DNA of 64,000 nt from Cocos nucifera (lineage: Eukaryota > Streptophyta > Magnoliopsida > Arecales > Arecaceae): positions 35,752 to 99,751 of the forward strand of contig QRFJ01004161.1 of the NCBI GenBank assembly GCA_006176705.1, in the 5' to 3' direction. Both the position numbers and the translations under genes were made by a program. Position 1 is the first letter of the stretch, and each line of letters starts with the position of its first letter. A model generated the notes under the pieces. The model was not told where the DNA came from. It did not search any database and was given only the letters and a program-made list of their open reading frames with translations. This document shows, piece by piece, positions 12,859 through 23,917 of the stretch.

Positions 12859-12870
12859 GCTCTGATATCA
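12859..12870 (-). other. Primer-binding site of unit A
   Basis: The plus strand reads gctctgatatca, the complement of TGGTATCAGAGC with one C-to-T change. Two bases separate it from the LTR at 12873. Confidence 0.85.
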
Positions 12871-12872
12871 AT

Positions 12873-15164
12873 TGAAGAAAAAACCTAGTTTTTCGGATCA
12901 GGTTCGTTCAGATCTGATTGGATCAAGAGACATATTTCAAAAATTTTATTCTTAGATCTAGATCAGATCTAAAAATTTTTAGATATGATATTATTTATCT
13001 AATAAAATAAAATAAAATAAAAATAAAGGATAAATTAAATCTAAGTTAATTTTATCTTGTAGCGGGTAATCAGATTATCCTATGATGATCTTGATGTCTT
13101 CTTGAGGTTCTAGATCTAGCCACGCAAGTGCTTGACCTCTACCGATATTCACTCAGGTAGGATCTGGAGATCCTCTCCTTTTTTATTACTTCTCCAAATA
13201 CTAGATCTGAATCTAATTTGGAAGATCTTCAAAACTCCTTTTGAAGATCGGGTATCATCTCTCGTAGCAATGCGGCCTTCTTCCTTTCTCATCGCCTTTC
13301 TCTTGCTTGGATCGCACCAAACTGAAGCCCAAAAATTCTTGGGCATGGGTAGGAGAGAGAAGACCTGAAGATGGCATGGAGGAGGGAGAGGAGCGGCTTT
13401 GCGGCATAGGCAATGGGCAAGAGATCTAAATCCTAGGCGTAGACAGGGTTTATATAGACGCTGCTGCGCCATGTAGTGCCACATCATCCCGACCAATCAC
13501 AGTCTTCTGTGCAATCAGATCTAAATCTAATTAGTGGGATGACATCATCTAATCTAATTAGATGAGAGTCCCTCTAAATCATCCTTAGATGGCACCATGA
13601 TTAGTCAAACAAGTTTCTCTTGGCGCCACGCACTTTGATTCCCTGAAGCAACTGGAGTCCCATCTGTATGGGACTCCAGGCATTATCCACATGGGGTGCA
13701 CATCTCCCTAGGCATATGCCCTCTATCAATCTCCTTTTTAGTAGAGGGACAAGGTCCAAAATTCTCTCCTATGGGTGCATGACACATGGGTAGATGTCTA
13801 AGTGTCAAAGGTCAATGTTTGACCAAATGTCCAAAACAAGATTTAGCAGGTGATGGAAAATGGCAGGTATTGTCTCAAATTCATCTCATAAACTAAGACA
13901 ACCCTTTTCTGACCTGGACAAGCTCTAGTCAAATCATGTAAAGATTTTTAAGTGAGTCCAAACACATTTGGTTCAGTTGACACAACTTTAGTGATAATTA
14001 AAGGAGAACATTAGGCTCAATCTTGTGCTAGCACGATTTTCTTGAACCTAATTGAATCTAACTCAAATCAATTGAACTGGGTTAGTTCAATTGATGATAT
14101 CGATATCCAAACCCTTATTTGTATGACCCAGTTAGGTTTAGTTTTATATGATAATGAGATATGTCACAATCTCTATCATCGACATCATTGAAACACCTTT
14201 CGATAGATCAGAACTTTTTTGATTCAGACATCTTGTATGATTGATCATCTAAATCATTCTAATTGCTCTCAAAATCCACCAGTGACACCTAGCAGCATAT
14301 GGCAGCAACCCATCAAAATTAAAAATGAACCTCTCGGTGCAGTTACCTATATGATTAAGTTCTTCTATCTTGAGCTCTGATTGGATTAGGATTAAGGTGT
14401 ACTCATCAATCCCTAATATCCATCATATGATTAATCATTCGATTCAAGTCCAATATGAAAATCTTAATAGAACCTCTTTCTATTATTTCACTCTGCCATG
14501 GCCATGGGCTTATGAACCTAATTCTCGTGATCATCATAGGGCTACTCCTCATCTATCGAGATAGATTGATTTTCTATTAGTGCAATCCAATTTCTACAAT
14601 GAACATGTTATAGCCAACATACATCTTAGGGTTCCAAATGGTTAGAAGACTGAGTCATGGTGTAGTCAAACTATAACACCCTCAAGGTGAACTACTGATG
14701 CACCTTAGGTCAAAGAACCAAACACACAACTGCAGCTTCGAGCCAGTCATCGACGAGAAGGTAGACTTCTTAATGACTGCTTGAGGTGGTCACGCTCAGT
14801 GCCCTTGTCCTCTAACGAGTACTTGTACTCTCGCTCCGGTTTCTCTACACCATAGACTCAAGACTCATCTACTATAAAGAAGCAATTATACACCAACCTT
14901 CTAGATTAATCACCATCCTTATGAAGATCCTACGATCAGGAGCATTTAATGAGTTAATAATAAAAATTGATGTCTTAAATTTTCAACCCTTAAAAATATG
15001 AATTATTATTGCCATTAACTTTTGGGATGTATCACAAACACTAGATACACATTGTGATAAAAAATAATCCATTTTATTATTTATAATCAAATTTATAATT
15101 TTTTTGTTAGAAGTGTATAATAAGTGTCAGCCAATTTTGGCTTCTAGGGCATACATATCTAACA
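12873..15164 (-). repeat. Middle LTR shared by units A and B
   Basis: A 2.29-kb subfamily-1a LTR, tgaagaaaaaacc.. to ..tctaaca. The PBS of unit A abuts it on the left. The polypurine tract and RNase H end of unit B abut it on the right, so it is both the 5' LTR of A and the 3' LTR of B. Confidence 0.85.
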
Positions 15165-15387
15165 AACTTTCACTTGACCTAAAGCCAATTGGCTACAAAT
15201 CTAAGTCCCATCTTCTCAAGGTGGGCTTCGATCTTCTACTGATCCAATGGCTTTGTAAGTGGGTCTGCCGCATTATCTATGGAGTCGACTCTCTTGACCT
15301 CAATGTATCCTTTCTCGAGGTAATCATGGATGAGGTGGTATCGCCGCTCGATGTATTTGGATTTCTGATGAGACTTCGGCTTCTTAG
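15165..15387 (-). pseudogene. Unit B pol, RNase H C-terminal end
   Basis: The last 220 bp of the unit B internal region: polypurine complement (aactttcacttgacc) and the C-terminal RNase H region as in the other copies. It stops at cttag (15383-15387), where element C is inserted. The same cttag restarts unit B at 40671. Confidence 0.85.
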
Positions 15388-16095
15388 TGAAGAAAAAATC
15401 CTAATTTTCCAGACCAAGTTTGTTCAGATCTGATCGAATCAAGAGATATATTTCAAAAAATTTTTTCTTTAATCTAGATTAGATCTAGGATGTTTTAGAT
15501 TTGATCTTTATTATTTTAATAATTAAAATAAATTTAGATAAATTAAATAAAATTTAATTTACCTTAACATAGGGTAATTCTATTATCCGTTGATGATCTT
15601 GTAAGTAGTGAAAGGTTCTGGATCTAGCCACACAAGTATCTAGCCTCTATTGGTATCCACTCAGATTGGATCTAGAGATCCTCTTCTTTTCTATCATGTC
15701 TCCAAAATCCAGATCAAGATCTGATTTGAAGGATCTTCAAAACATCTTTCGAAGATCAACAGTTGTCCTTTGCAGTAGCGTAGCCTTCTAGCCTTCTGTC
15801 GTCTTTCTCTTGTCTGGATTGCACCAACTTGGATCCCAAACTCCTTTGGGCGTGAAGAGGAGAGGGAGAAGATGGACTTGGTATGGAGGAGGAGAGGAGA
15901 GACAGCCTTGGGGTGTGGGAATTTTCAATGCTTTTTGAGTTGGGCGCAGGGTCTTATTTATAGACTATGCATGATCGAACTCCTCTTCTTCCCAACCAAT
16001 CACAACCATTTGTGAAATCAGATCTAAATCTGATTGGTGGGAATAGAGTCTCTTGGATTCCTCCTTAGATGGCGCCTAAGATCAGTCAAACCTGG
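15388..16095 (-). repeat. Element C 3' LTR, first 0.7 kb
   Basis: Starts tgaagaaaaaatcc and contains the gatctagccacacaagt block (U5 in sense orientation) and the TATA complement (about 15955). It breaks after cctgg (16091-16095), where plus-sense element 3 begins. The expected continuation (cttggttcttagg.. in this family) is found, inverted, at 23917-23825 beyond the N gap. Confidence 0.8.
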
Positions 16096-17417
16096 TGTTA
16101 GATATATGTGCCCAAGAAGTCAGAATTGGCTGACACTTGTAATACACTTCTAGGGGCAAAATTATAATTTTGACTAAAATCAATAAAATGGGTAATTTTC
16201 TATCACATATGTATATTTAGTGTCTATGATACATCCTTTGAGTTAATGGTAATGATAATTCATATTTTCAAGAGTTGAAAATTTAAGACATGAATAATCA
16301 TTATTAACTCATAAAATGCTCTCGACCATAGGATCATCATAAGGATGGTGATTGATCCAGAAGGTTGGTGTACAATCGCTTCTCTTTAGTAGATGAGTCT
16401 TGAGTCTACGGTGTGGAGACATCGGAGTGAGAGTATAGGTACTCGTTAGAGAATGAGGGCACTGAGCGTGACCATCTCGAGTAGTCATTAGGGAGTCTAC
16501 CTTCTCGTCAATGACTGACTCGATGCTGCAGTATTGTGTCTGGTTCTTTGACCTGAGATGCATCGGCAGTTCACCTTGAGGGTGTTATAGTTTGACTACA
16601 CCATTACTCGGTCTCCTAGCCATTCGAAACCTGAGGTGTATGTTGGCTATAGCATGTTCATTGTAGGAATTGGATAGCATCAAGATGGAATCTATCTACC
16701 TCGGTGGTAGAGGAGCAGCCCTATGATGATCATGAGAATCAAGTCCAGAAGTCCATGGCCATGGTAGAGTGAAATAATAGAAAGAGTTTCTATTTAGTTT
16801 TTCACATCGGACTTGAATCGAATGATTACATCATATGATAGAGACTAGGGTTTGACGAGTTCACCTTAATCCTAATCTGATCGAGACTCAAGATAGAAGA
16901 ACTTAATCACACAGGTAGCTACACCAAAGGTTCACATTCAGCTCTGATGGGTTGCCACCATATACTGCTAGGTGTCACTGGTGGATTTTGGGAGCAATTA
17001 GAATGATTTAGATGATCGATCATTCTAGCTGTTTGAACTAGAAGAGTTCTAATCCATCAAAAGGAGTTTCGATGATGTTGATGATAGAGATCATGACATA
17101 TCCCATTACCATACAGAACTGAACCAAATTGGGTCATACAAATAAGTGTTTGAATTTGATGATCATCAATTAAACTAATCCAGTTCAATTAATCTGAATG
17201 AGATTTAATTAGGTTCAAGGAAATCATGCTAGCACTCGATTGAACCTAACGTTCTTCTTTTACTATCATAAATAGTTGTCCTGACTGAGCCAAAGGAGTT
17301 TATGCTCATTTAGAGGCCTTCACTTGGTCTGACTGGAGCCTGTCCAGGTCAGAAAAGGGTTGTCTTATTTTGTAAGACAATACCTACCATTTTTGGTCAT
17401 CTGCCATTTCTCGTCCT

Positions 17418-17477
17418 TTGACTTTGGTCAAAAGTTGACCTTTGACTGGTCAAACATTGACCATTGATACTTTGACT
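17418..17477 (+). promoter_or_regulatory. W-box cluster in LTR U3
   Basis: Seven TTGACC/TTGACT hexamers lie within 60 bp. Five are on the plus strand (17418, 17435, 17442, 17457, 17472) and two on the minus strand (17426-17431, 17448-17453). TTGACY is the W-box, the binding core of plant WRKY factors. The cluster is about 310 bp upstream of the TATA box in sense orientation. Function is inferred. Confidence 0.6.
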
Positions 17478-17788
17478 TCTGTCCATGTGTCATGCACCTA
17501 TTGGAGAGCTGGTGGGGGCCTGTCCCCTGCCAGAACCTGGCAAGGAGGAGGGCGCATGCCATCCTTGGCGTGTGCCCAAGTTGGAGGCACCCAGGAGTCC
17601 CTTTGGATAGGGACTCCATCTCCTTTTTGGATTTCGATTAGAGTTCTCCTAAGAACCAAGTTTGACTGGTCTTAGGTGCCATCTAAGGAGGAATCCAAGG
17701 GACTCTATTTCCATAAATCAGATTTAGATCTGATTTCACAAAGGGTTGTGATTGGTTGGGAAGAAGAGGAGTTGGATCACGCTTAGTC

Positions 17789-17796
17789 TATAAATA
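17789..17796 (+). promoter_or_regulatory. TATA box of element 3 LTR
   Basis: TATAAATA in a conserved gtctataaataagaccc context, at the expected place for the U3/R border. The same box occurs inverted in the minus-sense 1b copies, for example 31937-31944 and 38409-38416. Confidence 0.7.
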
Positions 17797-18360
17797 AGAC
17801 CCTGCGCCCAACTCAAAGAGCAATTAAGATTTCCATGCCCTAAGGCTACCTCTCCTCTCCTCCTCCATTCCAAAGCATCTTCTCCCTCTCCTCCACATCC
17901 AAAAGTGTTTTGGGTTCTTGGTTGGTGCGGTCCAGATAAGAGAAAGGCGACTGAAAGCTAGAAGGCTGTGCTGCTGCAAAAGACAACTACTGATCTTCAA
18001 AAGGAGTTTTGAAGATCCTCCAGATCAGATCCAGATTTAATTTTTGGAGACGTGATAGAGAAGAAGAGGATCTATAGATCCAACCTGAGTGGATACCAGT
18101 AGAGGTCAGGCACTTGCATGGCTAGATCCAGAATCTTTCGCTGCTCACAGGATCATCATCGGATAATAGGATTACCCACTTCAAGGTAAATTAAATTTGA
18201 TTTAATTTATCTAATTTTATTTTAATTATTAAAATAATAAGAATCAAATTCGAAATATCTTAGATCTAATCTAGATCAAAAAAAAAAAAATTTAAATATA
18301 TCTCTTGATCTGATCAGATCTGAACGAACCTGGTCTGGGAAATCAGGATTTTCCTTCAAC

Positions 18361-18372
18361 TGGTATCAGAGC
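18361..18372 (+). other. Primer-binding site of element 3
   Basis: A perfect TGGTATCAGAGC, complementary to the 3' end of plant initiator tRNA-Met, two bases after the LTR end. Confidence 0.95.
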
Positions 18373-20228
18373 CAAGGTTCTAAAAGTATTTAGATCTATT
18401 TTAAAATTTATTTTAATTAGAAAATAAGTGATTTTAGATGTCACATGAGATGTGATCAGATCTAAAATTAGAAAAAATTAAAATTAAATAATTTGGATCT
18501 AAGATTAGAAAATATGCATCACTAGTTCTAAAATAGAATAGTTCTATAGAATAGTCTTGCATGTTTTCAATTTAATTTGATTAAATCATATTTTAGATTG
18601 ATTTATTTACTATTTTTTGATATTATAATGGTTATAATAACATCTAAAAAATAGTAAATAAAAATTATTTAATTTTAAACATCATATGAGATATGATTGA
18701 TGCATGTCTAGACTAGTTGTAGAATAGTTCTACATAATTGTCTAGATTAGAATTTATTTTGATTAGATCAATTTAAATCTAATTTTTTAGATTATTATGA
18801 GATAATTTAGATCTAAAAATATGCATGATTCGATACATGAGATGTATGCAAAATATGCCATGATTAGATCTAATTCTGTATATGAGATATATGATATAGA
18901 TCTAAAACTATTTTGTAGTATTGCATGTTCCTGATTAAGGCGTTCCTCTTGGCCGTCCGATCATAAGAATGAAGAAGGGTTTAAAGGCCCTCTCCTCCCA
19001 TCGATGGGGTGTTCTTATGATGTGTAGGGGTGCTGCGTGTTCGTCCTTAATCAGAAATCCAAAACTTACTTTCTGCAAAATCCTAGATCCTGAAACCCTA
19101 GGATTTATTATGCATATTTTATTTATGAACCCTACTTAATTAAAAATTAAGATTATAAAATATTAATTAGGTCTAAAATTGAGAATTTCAGATCTAAGAC
19201 ATATTCATAATACTGGGTTCGAGCTTGGGTAGCTCAATTAGGTCTAAGCGGTTGATCAAACCGAATCAAGAGTTGGTTAGATGGGATCAACAATGCTTTA
19301 ATTGACCAGCCTAATAGGATTAAGTCTGGGTCAAGATCGAGTCACGATCAAGCAAGACCTAATTAGGCTCAGAGGTTAGAGTCTGGATTGTAGGCTAACC
19401 CAATTGGTTCTGACTCAACAATTTGGTGTCTAAGGTAAGTTTGGCACATACGACCGACTGATTTTTAATTGGAAGCTACTTGACCTGAATGCATTCTTGT
19501 ACGAGTTAATGGCATATTCCTTCCACCGGTCTCACTTACCTGGCCATATCTGTTGACACAGTTTTGATCTGAGGTGGTCAATAATCCGAGCTAACCTATG
19601 CCACTAGGTTAGTCATAATTGTTATGACTATGACAAGTCTAGTTTAATGAGATCTAAATCAATTCTCCCTAAGAAAAGATTAAGTCTGAGGTCTTCCACC
19701 ATTGTAGATGTGCGGACCCTTTCTAGGGTTGATTGTTCTCGATTGGATATAGTGGCTCAGTTGCACCAGAAAGATGCAACCATGTCTATTAGGCATTGGA
19801 TACTATGGGCTAGAGGATGAGTTGGGCTCAATATTCTGGATACGGTGAGAGACTCAATTAGAAATCCAGTCTGTGCAAATGGTGGGTCTGACTTAACTAA
19901 GAAGTGGATCAATATTCTGGACACGGTGAGATTCATGAATTAGAGACTATGTTTGGGTGCACCATGATTAGAGAATCATTGAACAAGAGTTGTTCACTCA
20001 TTGGCTAATCCATCACCAATAACTGTTAGGTGAGAAGATGAGTCAGTTGGTGAGACCGCACCACCCACTAGAAATTATTAATCATGAAGATTTTCGCATC
20101 TCTACAGAGGGAGTGTAGGGATCCAAGAAAATAGTGAAAGCTAATTTATTTAAAAATAAAATCCCTAAATAAATTGGTCAAGTCATAATTACAGTATCTA
20201 ACTAGAATCTTTGACTCTCTACAGGAAA
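18373..20228 (+). other. 5' leader of element 3
   Basis: A 1.86-kb leader before the gag ATG, with no coding frame. It holds the best-preserved compound inverted repeat (18931-19054) and a 23-bp direct repeat (19828-19850 and 19909-19931, two mismatches, 81 bp apart). Long leaders like this usually carry packaging and dimerisation signals; that role is inferred here. Confidence 0.8.
18931..19054 (+). repeat. Nested inverted repeat in family-1 leader
   Basis: The outer arms ctgattaagg (18931-18940) and ccttaatcag (19045-19054) are perfectly complementary. So are the inner arms atcataagaa (18960-18969) and ttcttatgat (19012-19021). About 20 bp separates the two stems on each side. Equivalent structures lie at 12187-12312, 28928-29053 and about 45636-45761. 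Confidence 0.85.
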
Positions 20229-21113
20229 ATGTCTACGTCCAACCCATTGGCACATATCCTGGACACACACAGACTGACCAGACCCAATTATAAAGATTGG
20301 CTCAGAAACTATAAAATCATTTTGGGTTTTGAGAAGTTAACCCATGTATTGGACCAGGACCCTCCCACCTTACCAACTCATCCATCCATTGAACAGAGAG
20401 CATCTCTAAAAAAAATGGATAGACGAAGATAATAAGGCCAGATATTACATGTTGGGCTCGATGTCTGATGAGCTCCAGCGTCAACATGAAGATATCGAGA
20501 CTGCTCGCCAAATGTTGGCTCACCTGCAGGAGATGTTTGGTGAACAGAGTCGCACAGCCAAGTACCAAGTCTCGAAACGACTTTTTATGGCTAAGATGCA
20601 TGATGGGCAGTCAGTCCAAGATCACTATCTAATGATGATCAAGGACATGGAAGAGCTTAAGAAGCTTGGTGTGAAGTTAGACTTGGATCTGCAGAATGAT
20701 ATTATTCTATAATCCTTGACTGATGCATATGGGCAATTCATCATAAATTACCACATGCATAAACTTCAAAATTTCTTGGCCGAATTAATGAATATGCTGG
20801 TCACCACCGAGCTTTCTATGAAAGGTTCTAAAGGCTCGGTTCTTGCTATGGAATGAACTTCTTCCAAAAAAAAGTCTTATGAAAAAAAAAGAAGTTTGTG
20901 AAAAAGCAGAAGGTGGAAGGAGCAAAGAAGAAGAAGGCAGAGCTGAAAGTGAAAACCACTGCCAAAGGAAAGTATTTCCATTGCAACAGCGATGGCCACT
21001 GAAAGCGAAACTATCCTACTTACCTGGCCACCTTGAAGAACAAGAAGGAAGATCCTTCTGAAGGTATGCTCGTTATTCAGTCTAACCTTACGATTTCTTC
21101 TGCATCCAGTTAG
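20229..21113 (+). pseudogene. Element 3 gag, degraded
   Basis: ATG at 20229 (MSTSNPLAHILDTHRL..), chosen because units B and C start at the same place. The gag core (..NYKDWLRNYKIILGFEK.., then ..MLGSMSDELQRQHEDIE..) is followed by a lysine-rich tail and a CCHC knuckle region near 20980-21010. An extra A in an A-run near 20410 shifts the frame. A TAA near 20712 replaces a glutamine codon seen in element 5. Further frame changes follow around 20860-20950. Unlike A, B and C, it has CGA rather than TGA after ..KYQVSK. Gag would coat element RNA in virus-like particles. This copy cannot. Confidence 0.85.
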
Positions 21114-21500
21114 GTGCTTGACTCTAGTTCTAGTGCTCATCTGTGCACTTCCACACAGGATCTTGAGGATAGCAGGAGGCTGAGGGATGGAGACATGATC
21201 CTACGCATCGGTAATGGAGCAAGAGTTACTGCAGTGGCCGTCGGAACATACCCTCTTCGATTACCATCTGGTTTAGACTTAGTTTTGAAAGATTGTTATT
21301 ATGTGCCTGTAGCTAGCAGGAATTTGATTTCTATTTCATGCTTAGCATTAGAAGGCTATGTGATTACCTTCTTTAAGAACCATTGTAACATTCTTTATGA
21401 AAGAAATAAAATTACAAATGATTTTCTAATTAATGGTCTTTATCAGCTACATATTGATGTACCTATTCTAACTATCGAGCAAAACGTGAATGCCAAATGA
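21114..21500 (+). pseudogene. Element 3 protease region
   Basis: An open stretch with the aspartic-protease context (..LDSSSSAHLCT..), in which the catalytic D-S-G reads D-S-S. The downstream pre-integrase sequence (..GTYPLRLPSGLDLVLKDCYYVP..) is well kept and ends at a TGA at 21498-21500, just before the integrase zinc region. In an intact element this enzyme cuts the Gag-Pol polyprotein. Confidence 0.8.
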
Positions 21501-22373
21501 CCTAGGGATAGTCCAAACATCAGATATCTATGGCACCTAAGATTAGGTCATATAGTAGAAAATAGGATCAACAAATTGGAGAAAAATGGGGTATTGAGTC
21601 CATTGACTTCCGAGTCATATCTAACTTGTGAATCTTGTCTCCAAGGCAAAATGACCAAACTTCCTTTTGTAGGACATGGGGAGAGGGCCATAGATCTCCT
21701 TGCCCTAGTACATACTGATGTGTGCGGCCCATTTAATGTGCCAGCTTGAGGCAATTTTGACTAATTCATTACCTTTACCGATGATCTGTCTAGGTATGGG
21801 TATGTGTATCTTATGAGACACATGTCTGAAGCTTTTGAAAAGTTCAAAGAATTCGGACATAAAGTAGAAAAATAATTTGGAAAACCCATTAAGGTTCTTC
21901 GATCAGATCGAGAAGGTGAATACCTTAACTGAGAATTCCAAAACTATCTCAAGGATAATGGCATAGTCTCTCAATGGACTCCACCAGGAACACCTCAACT
22001 TAATGGGGTTTCAAAATGGAAAAATCGGATTCTATTGGATATGGTCCGATCCATGATGAGCTTCATAGACCTCCTTGATTTTCTTTGAGGACATTCATTG
22101 TTAACTTCAATTTATCTACTAAATAGGGTTCCCTCTAAGACCGTTCCTACCACACCGTATGAGATATGGCATGGTAAGAAACCAAGTCTGAGTCATCTCA
22201 GAATTTGGGATTGTCCGGCTCATATCAAAAGACAACAAGCGGACAAGTTATAGTTTAGGTCCTTTAGAGCTCGATTCATAGGATATCCTAAAGAGTCATT
22301 AGGATACTATTTCTACATTCCAGAAGACCACAATATGATTGTGAGTCAACATGCCATCTTTCTTGAAAAATAG
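21501..22373 (+). pseudogene. Element 3 integrase, many stops
   Basis: Copia integrase in order: HHCC zinc region (..WHLRLGHIV.. near 21530; ..CESCLQGK.. near 21630); core aspartates in ..VHTDVCGPF.. (21710) and ..FTDDLSRYGYVYL.. (21775); the DREGEY / PPGTPQLNGVS segment around the catalytic glutamate (21905-22010); then the C-terminal ..RFIGYPKESLGYYFYIPEDHN..FLEK and TAG at 22371-22373. At least five internal stops (TGA or TAG, mostly explained by C-to-T) are visible. Inactive. Confidence 0.85.
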
Positions 22374-23799
22374 TTTATTCAAGATAGCGATATTGGAAAG
22401 CAGATTAAGCTTGATGAGAAAGTCTCACAAGTACAACAAACTAAGGACCAATTGGAACCAAATCAGGTTGAGTCAATAAGAACACTACCTCCTCCACCTC
22501 GTAGATCGAAAAGAATTTTCCGTCCTCCTAAAAGATACTTAGGTATTATTTCAGAGAAAGTAGAGGAAATATTCCTCGTAGGTAATGGTGCTCATGGTGA
22601 TGATCCCAGAACCTACAATGAGGCGATATCAGATCTCGACTCTGAGAAATGGCTAGAGGCAATGCAGTCAGAAATTGACTCGATGCACTCAAACCAAATC
22701 TGGACCTTGGTAGATCTATCACAAGGTATAGTACCTATTGGGTGTAAATGGATCTTCAAGAAAAAGATTGGTGCAGATGGGAATGTGGAGACATTCAAGG
22801 CTGGACTAGTGGCAAAAGGTTATAGTCAATACGAAGGCATTGACTATCAAGATACCTTTCCCCCAGTGGCTATACTAAAATCCATCCGCACATTGCTTGC
22901 CATTGCAGCCTATTTCAATTATGAAATATGAAAAATGGACGTGAAAATGGCATTCTTAAATGGATATCTTGAGGAAGATATCTATATGGAATAGCCGCTA
23001 GGTTTCACATCTAGTGATATTGATCACAAGGTTTGCAAGCTGAAAAGGTCCATATATGGACTTAAGCAAGCATCTCGAAGCTGGAACACTCGTTTCAATG
23101 ATGTGATCAAAATATTTGGTTTCATCAAAAATGAAGAGGAACCATGTGTCTTCAAAAAGATCAATGGGAGCACTGTTTCTTCCTTGTATTGTACGTGGAT
23201 GACATTCTCCTTATTGGAAATGATATTCCCATGATGACAACAGTCAAATTATGGTTGTCCAAGGAATTCTCCATGAAGGACCTAGGTGAAGCATCCTTTA
23301 TTTTAGGAATTAAGGTCTATAGGGATAGACCGAATAGGATGCTAGGACTTTCACAGAAGATGTACATTGAGAAAGTACTAAAGAGGTTTAGTATGGAAAA
23401 CTCTAAGAAGGGATTAATACCCATCAGACATGGTATTCATCTTTTCAAGAAGATGTGCCCCAGCACACCTGAGGAAATACAATGCATGAGCAAGATCCCT
23501 TATGCTTCTGCAATAGGGAACCTCATATATGCCATGCTATGTGCAGAACCTGATATAGCCCATGCTGTGAGTGTCACAAGCAGATATCAGTCAAATCCAG
23601 GTGAAGAATACTGGACTTCTGTGAAATGTATCCTTAAGTACTTGAGAACAACTAAGGATATGATGTTGATCTTTGGTAACGGAGAACTCTAAGTCCAGGG
23701 ATACATAGACTCGGATTTCATGTCCGATGTAGATGATCAAAAGTTGACATCTAGGAGTCTGTTTATGTGCAATAGTGGTGCTGTAAGCTGAAAGAGTTT
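22374..23799 (+). pseudogene. Element 3 reverse transcriptase and RNase H, truncated at gap
   Basis: The linker (..PPPPRRSKRIFRPPKRYLG..) follows the shared TAG in the same frame. RT then begins at ..WLEAMQSEIDSMHSNQIW.. and runs through ..GCKWIFKKKIGADGNVETFKAGLVAKGYSQ... YVDD is in an open stretch at 23144-23692 (..LVLYVDDILLIGND..). Stops occur near 22930 and 22993, and a frameshift near 23165. The RNase H motif ..SDFMSDVDD.. is near 23715. The sequence ends in ..CNSGAVS*KS at the N gap. The piece that should follow (..KQTVIADS..) is present in inverted orientation, ending near 27210. Confidence 0.85.
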
Positions 23800-23824
23800 N
23801 NNNNNNNNNNNNNNNNNNNNNNNN
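23800..23824. other. Assembly gap (25 N)
   Basis: Twenty-five N between the RNase H of element 3 and indel-rich LTR sequence. The round size suggests a placeholder rather than a measured distance. Confidence 0.95.
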
Positions 23825-23917
23825 CCTTGGGTGTGCCCAAGCTGGAGGCGCCCAAGGTCTCTGTTGGATAGGACTCCATCTTCTTTTTAGTTTCGATTAG
23901 ACCTCTTAAGAACCAAG
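23825..23917 (+). repeat. LTR fragment beside the gap
   Basis: Matches plus-sense family-1 LTR (compare 17566-17668) with several small indels. It ends aagaaccaag at 23917, exactly where a minus-sense LTR begins. Its reverse complement begins with cttgg and would continue the element C 3' LTR that stops at cctgg (16095). Confidence 0.7.

Larger units (their letters stand above)
16096..18358 (+). repeat. 5' LTR of element 3 (subfamily 1b)
   Basis: A 2.26-kb LTR from TGTTAGATATATGTGCCC to ..ttttccttca, with ends TG..CA and inverted short termini. It contains the palindrome ccatggccatgg region, the U3 hairpins, a W-box cluster (17418-17477) and TATA (17789-17796). A PBS follows after two bases. 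Open frames inside it, on either strand, are not credible genes. Confidence 0.9.

Noticed and set aside
18361..18372. tRNA-like sequence
   Set aside because: Only the 12-nt primer-binding site is present; no tRNA fold or A/B boxes around it.
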